NCBI RefSeq assembly: GCF_000763905.1
Contig: NZ_JRKN01000006.1
Span: forward strand, 62,001-126,000
Origin: Paracoccus halophilus
GTDB taxonomy: Bacteria > Pseudomonadota > Alphaproteobacteria > Rhodobacterales > Rhodobacteraceae
Reading direction: 5' to 3'
DNA length: 64,000 bases
The notes beneath the pieces are model-generated. The model did not search any database and had not been told where the DNA came from. It saw only the letters and a program-made list of their open reading frames with translations. Made by a program: the position numbers and the translations under genes. Of the stretch, positions 28,833 to 37,150 are shown piece after piece (within the stretch, counting starts at the first letter, position 1; the number at the start of each line of letters is the position of its first letter).

Positions 28833-29944
28833 GCCGGCAGGCCGTCGCGCGCCCGGGGCGCGTGCGATGCGTTTCGCGAACCGGGTGCGACGCCCTCGTC
28901 ATCCTCGCGCGGCAGGAGCCAGCCGCCCCGGATCGCCAGCCGGATCGCATCGCCCTGTCGCGCGGGCGCATCCAGCCGCACCGAGACGGGAACCGCCTCG
29001 GGCAGCGCATCCAGAATGACGTCGGCCACGTGATAGCCGTCCTCGAACCGGGTCGAGGCGACACGCGCCGGCACCCCCTCGGCGGCAAGCGACAGGTCGC
29101 GGGCATGCAGGCACAGCCATGCTGGGCCCTGCGCCACCTTGCCGGGCACCGCGATACGATGCCCGCCGATGCGGATGCCGGCGCGGCCATCGGCATCAAG
29201 CCCCTCGGCCGTCACCGGCAGCGTCCGGCCCTGTCCGACAAAGCGCGCCACCATCGGGCTGGCCGGGCGGTCGAACAGATGCTGCGGCGCGGCAAGCTGC
29301 TGCAGGCGGCCCCGGTCCATGACGCCGACCGTATCGGCCACCGCCATCGCCTCGTTCTGGTCATGGGTGACAAAGACCATGGTGCAGCCGGTCGCGGCAT
29401 GGATGCGGCGGAACTCGGCCAGCATCGACTGGCGCAGATGCGCGTCCAGATTGGCCAGCGGCTCGTCCAGCAGCAGGATGCGCGGCCGCGCGGACAGGCT
29501 ACGGGCCAGCGCGACGCGCTGGCGCTGGCCGCCGGACAGCTCGTGCGGCTTGCGCCCGGCCATCTGCGTCAGCCCGGTCATGCGCAGGGATTCGGTCACA
29601 CGGGAGTCGCGCTCGGCCCGGCTCAGACGGTTCAGGCCAAAGGCGATATTGCCCGCCACCGTCATATGTGGCCACAGCGCATAGGACTGGAACACCATGC
29701 CCAGCCCGCGCGCCTCGGGCGGCACGAAGCGGCCCGGCGCCGCCACCGTCCGGTCGTCCAGCCGGATGGCGCCGCTGTCCAGACGCTCAAGCCCCGCGAT
29801 CAGGCGCAGAAGCGTGGTCTTGCCGCAGCCCGAGGGGCCAAGCAGCGCGACGAAACGGCCGGATTCGAACGTGGCGGTCACATCATCGACCGCGCGGGTC
29901 TGGCCGAAGCTGCGCGAGACATTGTCAAAGGAGATGCTGGTCAT
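28829..29944 (-). CDS. ABC importer ATP-binding protein with TOBE domain (FbpC/AfuC-type)
   Basis: 371 residues. Walker A GPSGCGKTT (about 36-44), signature LSGGQRQRVALARSL, Walker B LLLDEPLANLD, switch His in VTHDQNEAM, and a C-terminal OB/TOBE regulatory region (about 240-355). Member of the CUT/FbpC importer class. It heads the minus-strand operon ATPase - MBL hydrolase - histidine phosphatase - binding protein - permease, an order in which the two enzymes are inserted among the transporter genes. Confidence 0.9.
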   Translation of the reverse strand: MTSISFDNVSRSFGQTRAVDDVTATFESGRFVALLGPSGCGKTTLLRLIAGLERLDSGAIRLDDRTVAAPGRFVPPEARGLGMVFQSYALWPHMTVAGNIAFGLNRLSRAERDSRVTESLRMTGLTQMAGRKPHELSGGQRQRVALARSLSARPRILLLDEPLANLDAHLRQSMLAEFRRIHAATGCTMVFVTHDQNEAMAVADTVGVMDRGRLQQLAAPQHLFDRPASPMVARFVGQGRTLPVTAEGLDADGRAGIRIGGHRIAVPGKVAQGPAWLCLHARDLSLAAEGVPARVASTRFEDGYHVADVILDALPEAVPVSVRLDAPARQGDAIRLAIRGGWLLPREDDEGVAPGSRNASHAPRARDGLPA

Positions 29945-30400
29945 GCCACGCCCCTAAGGCGGAATTGTGACGGCAGGATGACAGATGCCGCGCCACGGGC
30001 GGGGGCCGCGACAGGTGCATCAGGGTCACCTGAGAATGCATCACGACCGATCCTGGCATGCGCAGGGTCCATGTTCGAGAACAGATTGAGAGGCTTTGCC
30101 GGGATCTGGCAAATCACCTGCGAAAGCTCGAGCCTGCCCGTCCCCTTGCGTCCTGTCTGCCGATCGAGAAGACCCCGATCGTCAGCCCCGGGGCCCCGAC
30201 ATTGAAGCCTGAAAGTCAGAACGTCGCGATATCCGACGCCGTACGCACCGATGTCGCGCGGCGGCTTCGTCCAGTGCCGTTTTTTGCCGCGGGAGCGCCA
30301 AAATGACACCAGCATCAGCGATGCGACGCTTCGATCCGGGCCGCCAAAGCCGCCGTTCGAGATTGGGGCAGCTATTCGGCATCTGGAGAAATCGCATGGT
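29945..30400. other. 456-base stretch without a recognisable gene
   Basis: Open frames here (for instance 29941-30489 minus and 30058-30306 plus) show no recognisable motif and no good ribosome site. No insertion-sequence ends, tRNA or clear hairpin was noticed. The stretch must contain the promoter of the ABC importer operon near 29945-30050. It could also be a degenerate gene remnant, but I see no family to name. Confidence 0.5.
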
Positions 30401-31435
30401 TTACCTGTCGTGCCTTGCGGTCGATTGCCTTGGAATGAGGGTGGGCGCCACGACACGCATGCGCTCGCGTGCCGGCGGTTCGTCGGCAAGGAATAGTTCC
30501 AGCGCCGCGGTGGCGATCTGGTCGAACGGCACGCGCACCGTCGTGAGCGGGATGGGCAGCCGGCTCACAATCGGGATGTCGTTGTACCCCACCAGTGAAA
30601 CATCGCCCGGTACGGCAATGCCGCGCTTTGCCAAGGCCGAAAGCGCGCCGATGGCCGTGTTGTCATTGATGGCGAAGATCGCGCTTGGTGGGTGTTGCAG
30701 TTCCATCAGATAAGCCGCCGCCTCGGCACCGGATTCGATGCTGAAGGTTGACGGCGCGAGCAATTCCGGGCGGATCGGCAGGCTGGCTTCTGTCATGGCG
30801 CGGCGAAAGCCCTCGGCCCGCCCGCGGGCGCTGCTGGCATATTCCGGGCCGGTCAGCAGGGCGATATCACGATGCCCGAGGTCGATCAGGTGGCGCGTCG
30901 CCAGATAGCCGCCCAACCGGTCGTCGCCGACCGCCGCGAGGCTGTCGCCGTCGTGACGCAGGGCGAGGACATGGCGCACGCCGCGCTCGGTCAGGTCCCG
31001 GGTGAAGTCGCTGCCCTCGCGGGCTGTCGACAGGATCAGCCCGTCGACCCCGCGCTGCAGCAGCGCCTCGGCGGCGCGGCGGTCGGCCTCGGGGTCGTCA
31101 TCGGTGGTGGCGACGATGGCGAACTGGCCGGCCCGGGCGGCGGCCCGGGCAAGCGCCTCGTAGAGCATCGCCATCACCGTGTCGGTCAACCGCGGCACGA
31201 TCACCCCGATCATGCCGGTGCTGCCGCGCCGCAGGCTGGCGGCGGCCACGTCGCGGACATAGCCCATCTCGCGGGCGATTCGCCGCACGCGCGCGGCGGT
31301 CTCGCTGTCGGACTTAGGAAGGCGTTCGTCCAGCATCCGCGAGACGGTCGATTTCGACACCCCGGCTTCGCGGGCGACATCGTGCAGCGTCACGCGCGCC
31401 TTTGAACTCAATGACTTGTCGTCGTCCTGCGCCAA
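30401..31435 (-). CDS. LacI-family transcriptional regulator
   Basis: 344 residues. N-terminal helix-turn-helix (LHDVAREAGVSKSTVSRML, about residues 17-35) with a hinge region, then a periplasmic-binding-protein-like ligand domain with G-V-I-V-P-R-L, the D-G-L-I-L-S-T segment and the F-A-I-N-D-N-T-A-I-G-A block. Diverges from the DapA-like/TRAP operon and very likely represses it by binding the palindrome at 31501-31528; the ligand is probably the transported compound or a breakdown product. Confidence 0.92.
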   Translation of the reverse strand: MAQDDDKSLSSKARVTLHDVAREAGVSKSTVSRMLDERLPKSDSETAARVRRIAREMGYVRDVAAASLRRGSTGMIGVIVPRLTDTVMAMLYEALARAAARAGQFAIVATTDDDPEADRRAAEALLQRGVDGLILSTAREGSDFTRDLTERGVRHVLALRHDGDSLAAVGDDRLGGYLATRHLIDLGHRDIALLTGPEYASSARGRAEGFRRAMTEASLPIRPELLAPSTFSIESGAEAAAYLMELQHPPSAIFAINDNTAIGALSALAKRGIAVPGDVSLVGYNDIPIVSRLPIPLTTVRVPFDQIATAALELFLADEPPARERMRVVAPTLIPRQSTARHDR

Positions 31436-31473
31436 ACCCGGCCTCCTGACATTCCCTGCCCATGTCTTACCAC

Positions 31474-31501
31474 TTGACCGAAATCCCTTTCAATGTATAT
31501 T
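31474..31501 (+). promoter_or_regulatory. sigma-70-type promoter of DapA-like/TRAP operon
   Basis: TTGACC (31474-31479), 16-base spacer, TATATT (31496-31501). The operator starts at the end of the -10 element, where a repressor would block RNA polymerase. Inferred from sequence alone. Confidence 0.6.
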
Positions 31502-31528
31502 TGGGAACGTTCCCGCAATCGTTCCCAA
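31501..31528 (+). promoter_or_regulatory. LacI-type operator
   Basis: Contains the exact palindrome GGGAACGTTCCC (31503-31514), with the central CG of LacI-family sites, and a second inverted half CGTTCCCAA (31520-31528) that mirrors TTGGGAACG (31501-31509). Three half-sites overlap the probable transcription start. Confidence 0.75.
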
Positions 31529-31576
31529 AAAGCTCGCGGGTTCCAAATGTAACGGTTCGCATTGGAGGAGACTGAT

Positions 31577-32524
31577 ATGCAACCCATGGATCTTCGCGGC
31601 CTCAGCCCGGCCCCCGTCACCGCCTTCACCCGCGATGGCGAAGTCGATCACGAGGCGAATGCAAAGCTGGCGAAATGGCTGATTTCGATCCCCGGCGTCA
31701 AATCGCTGGTCATTCTGGGCCATGCCGGTGAAGGCACGTTCCTGACCGAGAATGAGCGCCTGGCCCTGATCAACACCTATGCCGAGGCCGTTGACGGCGC
31801 CGTGCCGATCATTGCCGGCATCACCGGCGAGGGCACCAAAGTCGCAGCCGAGGAGGCCAAGAAATGCGCCGCCGCCGGTGCGACCGGCGCGCTGGTCTAT
31901 CCCAACCACGGCTGGCTGCGCTTCGGCTTCCAGAAGGGCGCGCCGCAAAGCCGCTACAAGGCGATCTGGGAAGAATCGGGCCTGCAATGCATCCTGTTCC
32001 AGTACCCGGCCACGACCAAGGCGAATTACGACCTGGACACCCAGCTTGATCTGGCCACCCAGGAAGGCGTCGTCGCCACCAAGAACGGTGTGCGCGACAT
32101 GAAGCGCTGGTACACCGAGATCCCGGAACTGAAGAAGGCCAATCCCGATCTGCAGATCCTGTCCTGCCATGACGAATGGCTGCTGCCCACGGCCTTCGAT
32201 GTGGACGGTTTCCTGGTCGGCTATGGCAATATCGCGCCGGAACTGCTGCTGGATCTTCTGGCTGCCGGCAAGGCGCAGAACTACACCGAGGCCCGCAAGG
32301 TATTCGAACGCCTGCTGCCGGTGACCAAAGCGGTTTATCATCGCGGCTCGCACATGGAGGGCACGGTGGCGCTGAAGCTGGGGCTGGTCAAACGCGGCGT
32401 CCTTGACCATGCGACGATCCGCGAGCCGCTCAAGAACCTGGGCGAAAAGGCCGAGCAGGAAATCTTTGCCGCCTTCGACGCTGCTGGTATCGGTCAGGCA
32501 CAACTGCTTGAAGCCGCCGAGTAA
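31577..32524 (+). CDS. dihydrodipicolinate synthase/N-acetylneuraminate lyase family protein
   Basis: 315-residue class I aldolase-type TIM barrel. Schiff-base lysine K169 (VVATKNGV), catalytic tyrosine Y143 (FQYPATTK) and the family sequence GHAGEGTFLTENER (residues 48-61) are present. The family includes DHDPS, sialic acid lyase, 5-keto-4-deoxyglucarate dehydratase and hydroxyproline-pathway enzymes. Coupling to LacI and a TAXI-TRAP importer argues for catabolism of a carboxylic acid rather than lysine synthesis. ATG at 31577 has GGAGGAG six bases upstream, better than the ATG at 31562. Confidence 0.85.
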   Translation: MQPMDLRGLSPAPVTAFTRDGEVDHEANAKLAKWLISIPGVKSLVILGHAGEGTFLTENERLALINTYAEAVDGAVPIIAGITGEGTKVAAEEAKKCAAAGATGALVYPNHGWLRFGFQKGAPQSRYKAIWEESGLQCILFQYPATTKANYDLDTQLDLATQEGVVATKNGVRDMKRWYTEIPELKKANPDLQILSCHDEWLLPTAFDVDGFLVGYGNIAPELLLDLLAAGKAQNYTEARKVFERLLPVTKAVYHRGSHMEGTVALKLGLVKRGVLDHATIREPLKNLGEKAEQEIFAAFDAAGIGQAQLLEAAE

Positions 32525-32584
32525 GCCGGTCTGGTCTCTGCGGGCGACCCGCAGGGACCACCACCAAACAGGGGAGGAGAAGAG

Positions 32585-33583
32585 ATGTTCGACACGATCG
32601 GCAAGACGTTTCGAAAGACCCTGCTGACCGGAACCATCCTGGCTTTGGGCACCATGTCGCTGTCAGCGGATCCGGTGCGGGTGGGCGCGATGCGCGAAGG
32701 CTCGTCCTGGTATGTGTTCGCGGCGGCGCTGGAGCAGTTGATCGAGCCCGTTCTGGGTTCGAACAGTGTCGAGATCATCGCCCGCGGCGGCGGTGTCGCC
32801 AATCCGATGGTGGTTCAGATTGGCAAGGCGGATATCGCGCTGTCCAATACAGCCACCGCTGTCTGGGCTTATGAGGGTAGCGATCTTTACGAGGGCATGT
32901 CCGCGCCGGATATCCGGGCGCTCGTCGGTGGGCTGAACGATGTCTATATCGGCGTCATCGCGCGCGAAGCCTTTCTGCAAAAGGCAGGCAGCCGGGATCT
33001 GAAGGACATCCTGCAAGCCGAGATTCCGGTTCGCGTGGTGATCAAGCCGGTCGGATCGTCCGCAGTGCCGGCGGCTGAACTGATCTTCCGGTCATTGGGG
33101 ACAAGCACCCGGCAGATCAGGGAGAAGGGCGGCGATGTCGTGCAGCTTGGCACCAGCCAGATCGCGGATCAGCTGCGCAATGGCGGGGCCGATCTTTATA
33201 TCGACACGATGATCAAGGGCCACCCCACCATCACCGAGGTTGCCCTGACCACGGATGTGGCGTTTCTTGACCTGCCCGACGAGGCGCAAAAGCTGATGGC
33301 CGAAAACGGCATGACCATCGGCACCTATGGTCCCTGGTTCGATGGCCAGCCCGAGGCCACCATCGGCGCCAATCTGGGCACGGTCCTGATCGCCAGCGAC
33401 AAACTGGACGAGGAAACCGCCTACCGGATCACCAAAACGATCATCGAAAATGCGGATGCGCTGAAAGCCTCGCACGGCGCATGGTCGCGCTTTGATCCGG
33501 CCAAGGCGATGCTGCCCGAAAAAACCGGCATTCCGCTGCATCCGGGCGCCGCCCGCTATTACAGCGAAGCCGGCCTTATGTGA
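32585..33583 (+). CDS. TAXI-family TRAP transporter substrate-binding protein
   Basis: 332 residues. Secreted through an N-terminal signal (FRKTLLTGTILALGTMSLSA), then the TAXI pattern VRVGAMREGSSWYVFAAALE, V-E-I-I-A-R-G-G-G-V-A-N-P and I-A-L-S-N-T-A-T-A. TAXI proteins bind organic acids (for example glutamate/2-oxoglutarate) and deliver them to DctQM permeases driven by ion gradients. Strong ribosome site (GGAGGAGAAGAG). Sits between the aldolase-like and permease genes. Confidence 0.88.
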   Translation: MFDTIGKTFRKTLLTGTILALGTMSLSADPVRVGAMREGSSWYVFAAALEQLIEPVLGSNSVEIIARGGGVANPMVVQIGKADIALSNTATAVWAYEGSDLYEGMSAPDIRALVGGLNDVYIGVIAREAFLQKAGSRDLKDILQAEIPVRVVIKPVGSSAVPAAELIFRSLGTSTRQIREKGGDVVQLGTSQIADQLRNGGADLYIDTMIKGHPTITEVALTTDVAFLDLPDEAQKLMAENGMTIGTYGPWFDGQPEATIGANLGTVLIASDKLDEETAYRITKTIIENADALKASHGAWSRFDPAKAMLPEKTGIPLHPGAARYYSEAGLM

Positions 33584-33671
33584 CTCGCGCGGCCGGCGCG
33601 CATCCGTGCCGGTTCTCCTGCGTGCCGCAACCGTGCGGCGCCTCACTCTGCGCATTTCCGAGGAGGAGATC

Positions 33672-35573
33672 ATGTCCGCAGAACCCCAACGCTCCCCCGC
33701 TCGATCTCTGGCCTTCATCGCCGGCGTGGCACTGATCCTGTTCCAGGGCTGGCTCCTGTTTTCGCCCCAGCAGCCGCTGTTCGAGCGCCCCATCCATCTG
33801 GGCCTGGCAATGGTCCTGCTGTTTCTCTACCGGCCGCTTGAGGCGCCGCATTTGCCGCGCGGGTTGCGAATTGCGGTCGATGCGATCCTGATTGCCGCAT
33901 CCGTCGCCGTCACCGCCTATTACCTGATCGGGTTCGAGCGGCTGACCACAAGGATGGAAAATGTCGCACCGGTCCTGCCGGTCGATATCGTCGCGGGGAT
34001 CGCGCTGGTCCTGTTGCTGCTTGAGGGGGCGCGCCGGGCGGTGGGCATGATCCTTGTCTGGGTGCTGCTTGCATTCATTCTTTACGGCTTCTGGGGGAAC
34101 CTGTTGCCGGGCTGGTTGAGCTTCAGTGGCTTCAGCCTTGATGCCGCGGTTGAGATCACCACCATGACGACCGCGGGCGTGCTTGGCGTCACCACCTCGA
34201 CCTCGGTCAGCTTCATCTTCTATTTCATCCTGTTCGGCGCGTTCTACGCCGCGGTCGGCGGCGGGCAATTGTTCATTGACCTCGCGATCCGGGCCGCCGG
34301 GCGGGCCACGGGCGGAACCGCCAAGGCCGCGATCATCGGCTCCAGCCTGATGGGCTCGATCTCCGGCAGTGCGGTTGCCAATGTCGTCTCGACCGGCGTC
34401 TTCACCATTCCGCTGATGAAGCGCACGGGTATCGTGGATCACCGCGCGGCCGGGATCGAGGCCATCGCCTCGACCGGCGGGCAACTCATGCCGCCGGTGA
34501 TGGGTGTCGCCGCCTTCGTCATGGCAGAGATGCTGGGCATACCTTATGTCGAACTGGCGATCGCGGGGCTGATCCCGGCCATTGCGTTCTATCTGGCGCT
34601 GCTTCTGGTGGTCGATCTGTCTGCCCGGCGGGACGGCGTGCGGGCAATGACCGCCGACGAGGTCGCCGCGACCGATCCCGTGCTGCCGCGTCTGCACCTG
34701 ATCCTGCCGCCGCTGGTGCTGATCGCGCTGCTGGTCTCGGGCTATTCCGCCGCCTATGCAGCGGTAATCGCCTCGGGATCCTGCCTTGTCGTTCCCTTCC
34801 TGCGCAAGGGCACCTGGATCGGCCGCAAGGAACTGGCCGAAGCCCTGCGCGAAGCCCCGCGCCAGGCCGCCGAGGTCGCGGTGCCGATCGCCGCCATCGG
34901 TCTGGTTATCGCCGTCGCGATCCAGTCGAATCTGGCGCTGAAATTCGCGGGCTCGCTTCTGGCGCTGTCCGACGGATCGGTCTATGCCTCGCTGGGCCTG
35001 GCGATGGTGGGCTGTATCGTGATGGGCATGGGCCTGCCGACGGTCGCGGCCTATATCATCGGCGCGGTGCTGTTCGTGCCCGCATTGCAGGACCTGGGGA
35101 TTGCGCCGCTGGCCGCGCATTTCTTCATCTTCTACTATTGCGTGCTGTCGATGGTGACGCCGCCCGTTGCGCTTGCCTCGTTCGCGGCGGCCGCGGTGGG
35201 CAAGGCCTCGACCGTCAGGACCAGCATTTCCGCCTTTGGTCTTAGCCTGGTGGCGTTCTTCGTGCCTTTCGCCTTCGTCTTTGACATGGGCGTTCTGGCT
35301 CAGGGCGATGCGGGGCAGATCACGCTCAGCGCCATCGGGCTGCTGGCATCGACCTCGCTTTGGGCGGTGGCGTTCGGCGGCTGGTGCGGGCGTCCGCTTA
35401 GCTGGGTGTCGCGTGCGCCGATCGGACTGGCCGGGCTCATCGCCGTCATCGCACCCTCGGGCAGCGTCACATGGCTGGCCGCCCTGGCCCTGGGCTGGGG
35501 AATGGCAATGGCCATGGCGATGCTGTCGCGGTCAAGGACAGTGCCGATGCTGTTCGTCAAACCGGCGGAATAG
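33672..35573 (+). CDS. TRAP transporter fused permease (DctQM type)
   Basis: 633-residue inner-membrane protein with about 17 hydrophobic segments: an N-terminal small-subunit-like part (to about residue 125) fused with the 12-13 helix DctM-like part containing the family segments SGSAVANVVSTGVFTIPLM, STGGQLMPPVMG and GMGLPTVAAY. This fused form always accompanies TAXI binding proteins. ATG at 33672 preceded by AGGAGGAG; 88 bases after the binding-protein gene. Last gene of the LacI-controlled operon. Confidence 0.92.
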   Translation: MSAEPQRSPARSLAFIAGVALILFQGWLLFSPQQPLFERPIHLGLAMVLLFLYRPLEAPHLPRGLRIAVDAILIAASVAVTAYYLIGFERLTTRMENVAPVLPVDIVAGIALVLLLLEGARRAVGMILVWVLLAFILYGFWGNLLPGWLSFSGFSLDAAVEITTMTTAGVLGVTTSTSVSFIFYFILFGAFYAAVGGGQLFIDLAIRAAGRATGGTAKAAIIGSSLMGSISGSAVANVVSTGVFTIPLMKRTGIVDHRAAGIEAIASTGGQLMPPVMGVAAFVMAEMLGIPYVELAIAGLIPAIAFYLALLLVVDLSARRDGVRAMTADEVAATDPVLPRLHLILPPLVLIALLVSGYSAAYAAVIASGSCLVVPFLRKGTWIGRKELAEALREAPRQAAEVAVPIAAIGLVIAVAIQSNLALKFAGSLLALSDGSVYASLGLAMVGCIVMGMGLPTVAAYIIGAVLFVPALQDLGIAPLAAHFFIFYYCVLSMVTPPVALASFAAAAVGKASTVRTSISAFGLSLVAFFVPFAFVFDMGVLAQGDAGQITLSAIGLLASTSLWAVAFGGWCGRPLSWVSRAPIGLAGLIAVIAPSGSVTWLAALALGWGMAMAMAMLSRSRTVPMLFVKPAE

Positions 35574-35717
35574 TCCCTCCTGCACCGCCGATGCGGTGGC
35601 CCTGCATCGTCCAAAATCCAGCAATGCCGGCGGCCGGATGGGCTGCCGGCACTCTATTATGTTGATGCAGCGCAAATGACAGTGCCCTCGCCAAACGAAC
35701 GGTTTCGTCAAACCTTG

Positions 35718-35760
35718 CCTTGAGGCGATATGAATGTCCGCTTCATGAATCGCCTCAAGG
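35718..35760. terminator. long inverted repeat between convergent operons
   Basis: Perfect 12-base arms CCTTGAGGCGAT (35718-35729) and ATCGCCTCAAGG (35749-35760). Inside is a second stem ATGAA/TTCAT around loop TGTCCGC with a two-base bulge. It lies in the 249-base gap between the convergent TRAP and chrA genes, so it may terminate both; there is no T tract. The rest of the gap holds only a small GGTTT/AAACC repeat near 35701. Confidence 0.5.
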
Positions 35761-35822
35761 CTGAGATGGCCGCATTGCGCAAGCGATTGCGTAATATAGC
35801 GAATGTCAGCATTCCCTCGGAT

Positions 35823-37028
35823 CTAGACCATGGCAAGGCCCGCGCCGCCGGCGGCCGCCAGCGCCACCACGGCCCATGACGGCGCGCGCCAGACGGTCAG
35901 CGCGACAAAGCAGATCAGCGCCAGCGCGAAATCCGGCATGCCGCGCACGGCGCCGGTAAAGACCGGACTGTAAAGCGCGGCGCCCAGAATGCCGACCACC
36001 GCCGCATTGGCACCCCGCATCATCGCCTGCGCCGATGGCCGCGCGCGCAGCAGATGCCAGAATGGAAGGGCCGCGATCAGGACCAGAAAGCCCGGCAGGA
36101 ACAGCGCCACCAGCGCGATCGCCGCGCCGGTGACGCCGCCGGGCGCGGGCGCGCTGACCGCTCCCAGCCATACCGCGACGGTGAACAGCGGCCCCGGCAC
36201 CGCCTGCGCGGCACCGTAGCCGGCCAGAAAGGCGTCCTCGCCGACCCATCCCGGCGCGACGACCTCGGACTGCAGCAAGGGCAGCACGACATGGCCGCCA
36301 CCAAAGACCAGCGCGCCGGCGCGGTAAAAGGCATCGACCAGCGCAAACCCCTGCCCCAGCCCGGCCAGAAGCGGCAACGCCGCCAGCAGCAGCGCGAATA
36401 GCGCCAGCGCGGCCAGCCCCGCGCCGCGCGTGACGGGCACGGGCAGATGCAGGCCGGCACGCGCCGCGCCGCCGCCAAGGGCCAGTCCGGCCGCGCCGCC
36501 CAGCAGAATGGCGGCGATCATGCCCGGCGCGCCGGGCAGCGCTGCCAGCAGGACCACCGCGCCCACGGCGATCGCCGCCCGCCCGCGATCCGGGCACAGG
36601 TTGCGCGCCATGCCCCAGACCGCCTGCGCGACGATCGCCACCGCCACCAGCTTGAGCCCGTGCAGCACGCCCTGCGCCAGCACGCCCTCAAGCCGCGCGG
36701 CGGTCAGGGCGAGGACCAGCAGGAGCAGCGCCGATGGCAGGGTGAAGCCGGCAAAGGCCGCCAGCGCCCCCCGCCAGCCCGCCCGCATCAGCCCGAGCGC
36801 AAAGCCCACCTGGCTTGAGGCCGGGCCGGGCAGGAACTGGCACAGCGCCACCAGATCGGCATAAGCGGCATCGTCCAGCCATCCGCGCCGGGTCACGAAT
36901 TCGTCGCGGAAATAGCCCAGATGCGCGATCGGCCCGCCGAAGGAGGTCAGGCCCAGCTTCAGAAAGGCGGCAAAGACCTCGGCCGCGCCGCCCTGCCCCT
37001 GCCCCTGCCTTACCGCCTGTTGCGCCAT
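35823..37028 (-). CDS. chrA: chromate transporter (CHR family)
   Basis: 401-residue membrane protein made of two homologous CHR halves, each starting with the family signature: F-L-K-L-G-L-T-S-F-G-G-P-I-A-H and A-L-V-F-G-G-G-H-V-V-L-P-L-L, plus repeated PGP motifs (FLPGPASSQVG, AVPGPLFTVAV). Exports chromate and gives resistance. ATG at 37028 has GGAAGGGGG upstream; the frame to 37121 is leader. Not in an operon. Confidence 0.9.
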   Translation of the reverse strand: MAQQAVRQGQGQGGAAEVFAAFLKLGLTSFGGPIAHLGYFRDEFVTRRGWLDDAAYADLVALCQFLPGPASSQVGFALGLMRAGWRGALAAFAGFTLPSALLLLVLALTAARLEGVLAQGVLHGLKLVAVAIVAQAVWGMARNLCPDRGRAAIAVGAVVLLAALPGAPGMIAAILLGGAAGLALGGGAARAGLHLPVPVTRGAGLAALALFALLLAALPLLAGLGQGFALVDAFYRAGALVFGGGHVVLPLLQSEVVAPGWVGEDAFLAGYGAAQAVPGPLFTVAVWLGAVSAPAPGGVTGAAIALVALFLPGFLVLIAALPFWHLLRARPSAQAMMRGANAAVVGILGAALYSPVFTGAVRGMPDFALALICFVALTVWRAPSWAVVALAAAGGAGLAMV

Positions 37029-37150
37029 TGCGCCCCCTTCCCATCGTCCCGCCGGGGGCCAGCATGACCCCCGGGCCGTTACGCGAGCGTGACAGTTTCC
37101 GGCGCGGATTGGCAGTCGCATCGGGCGAGCGATCCGGCGTCCTGTCGGGT

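Noticed and set aside
28187..30205. 672-codon plus-strand frame over the MBL-fold and ATPase genes
   Set aside because: Antisense shadow; the minus strand holds intact Walker and MBL motifs.
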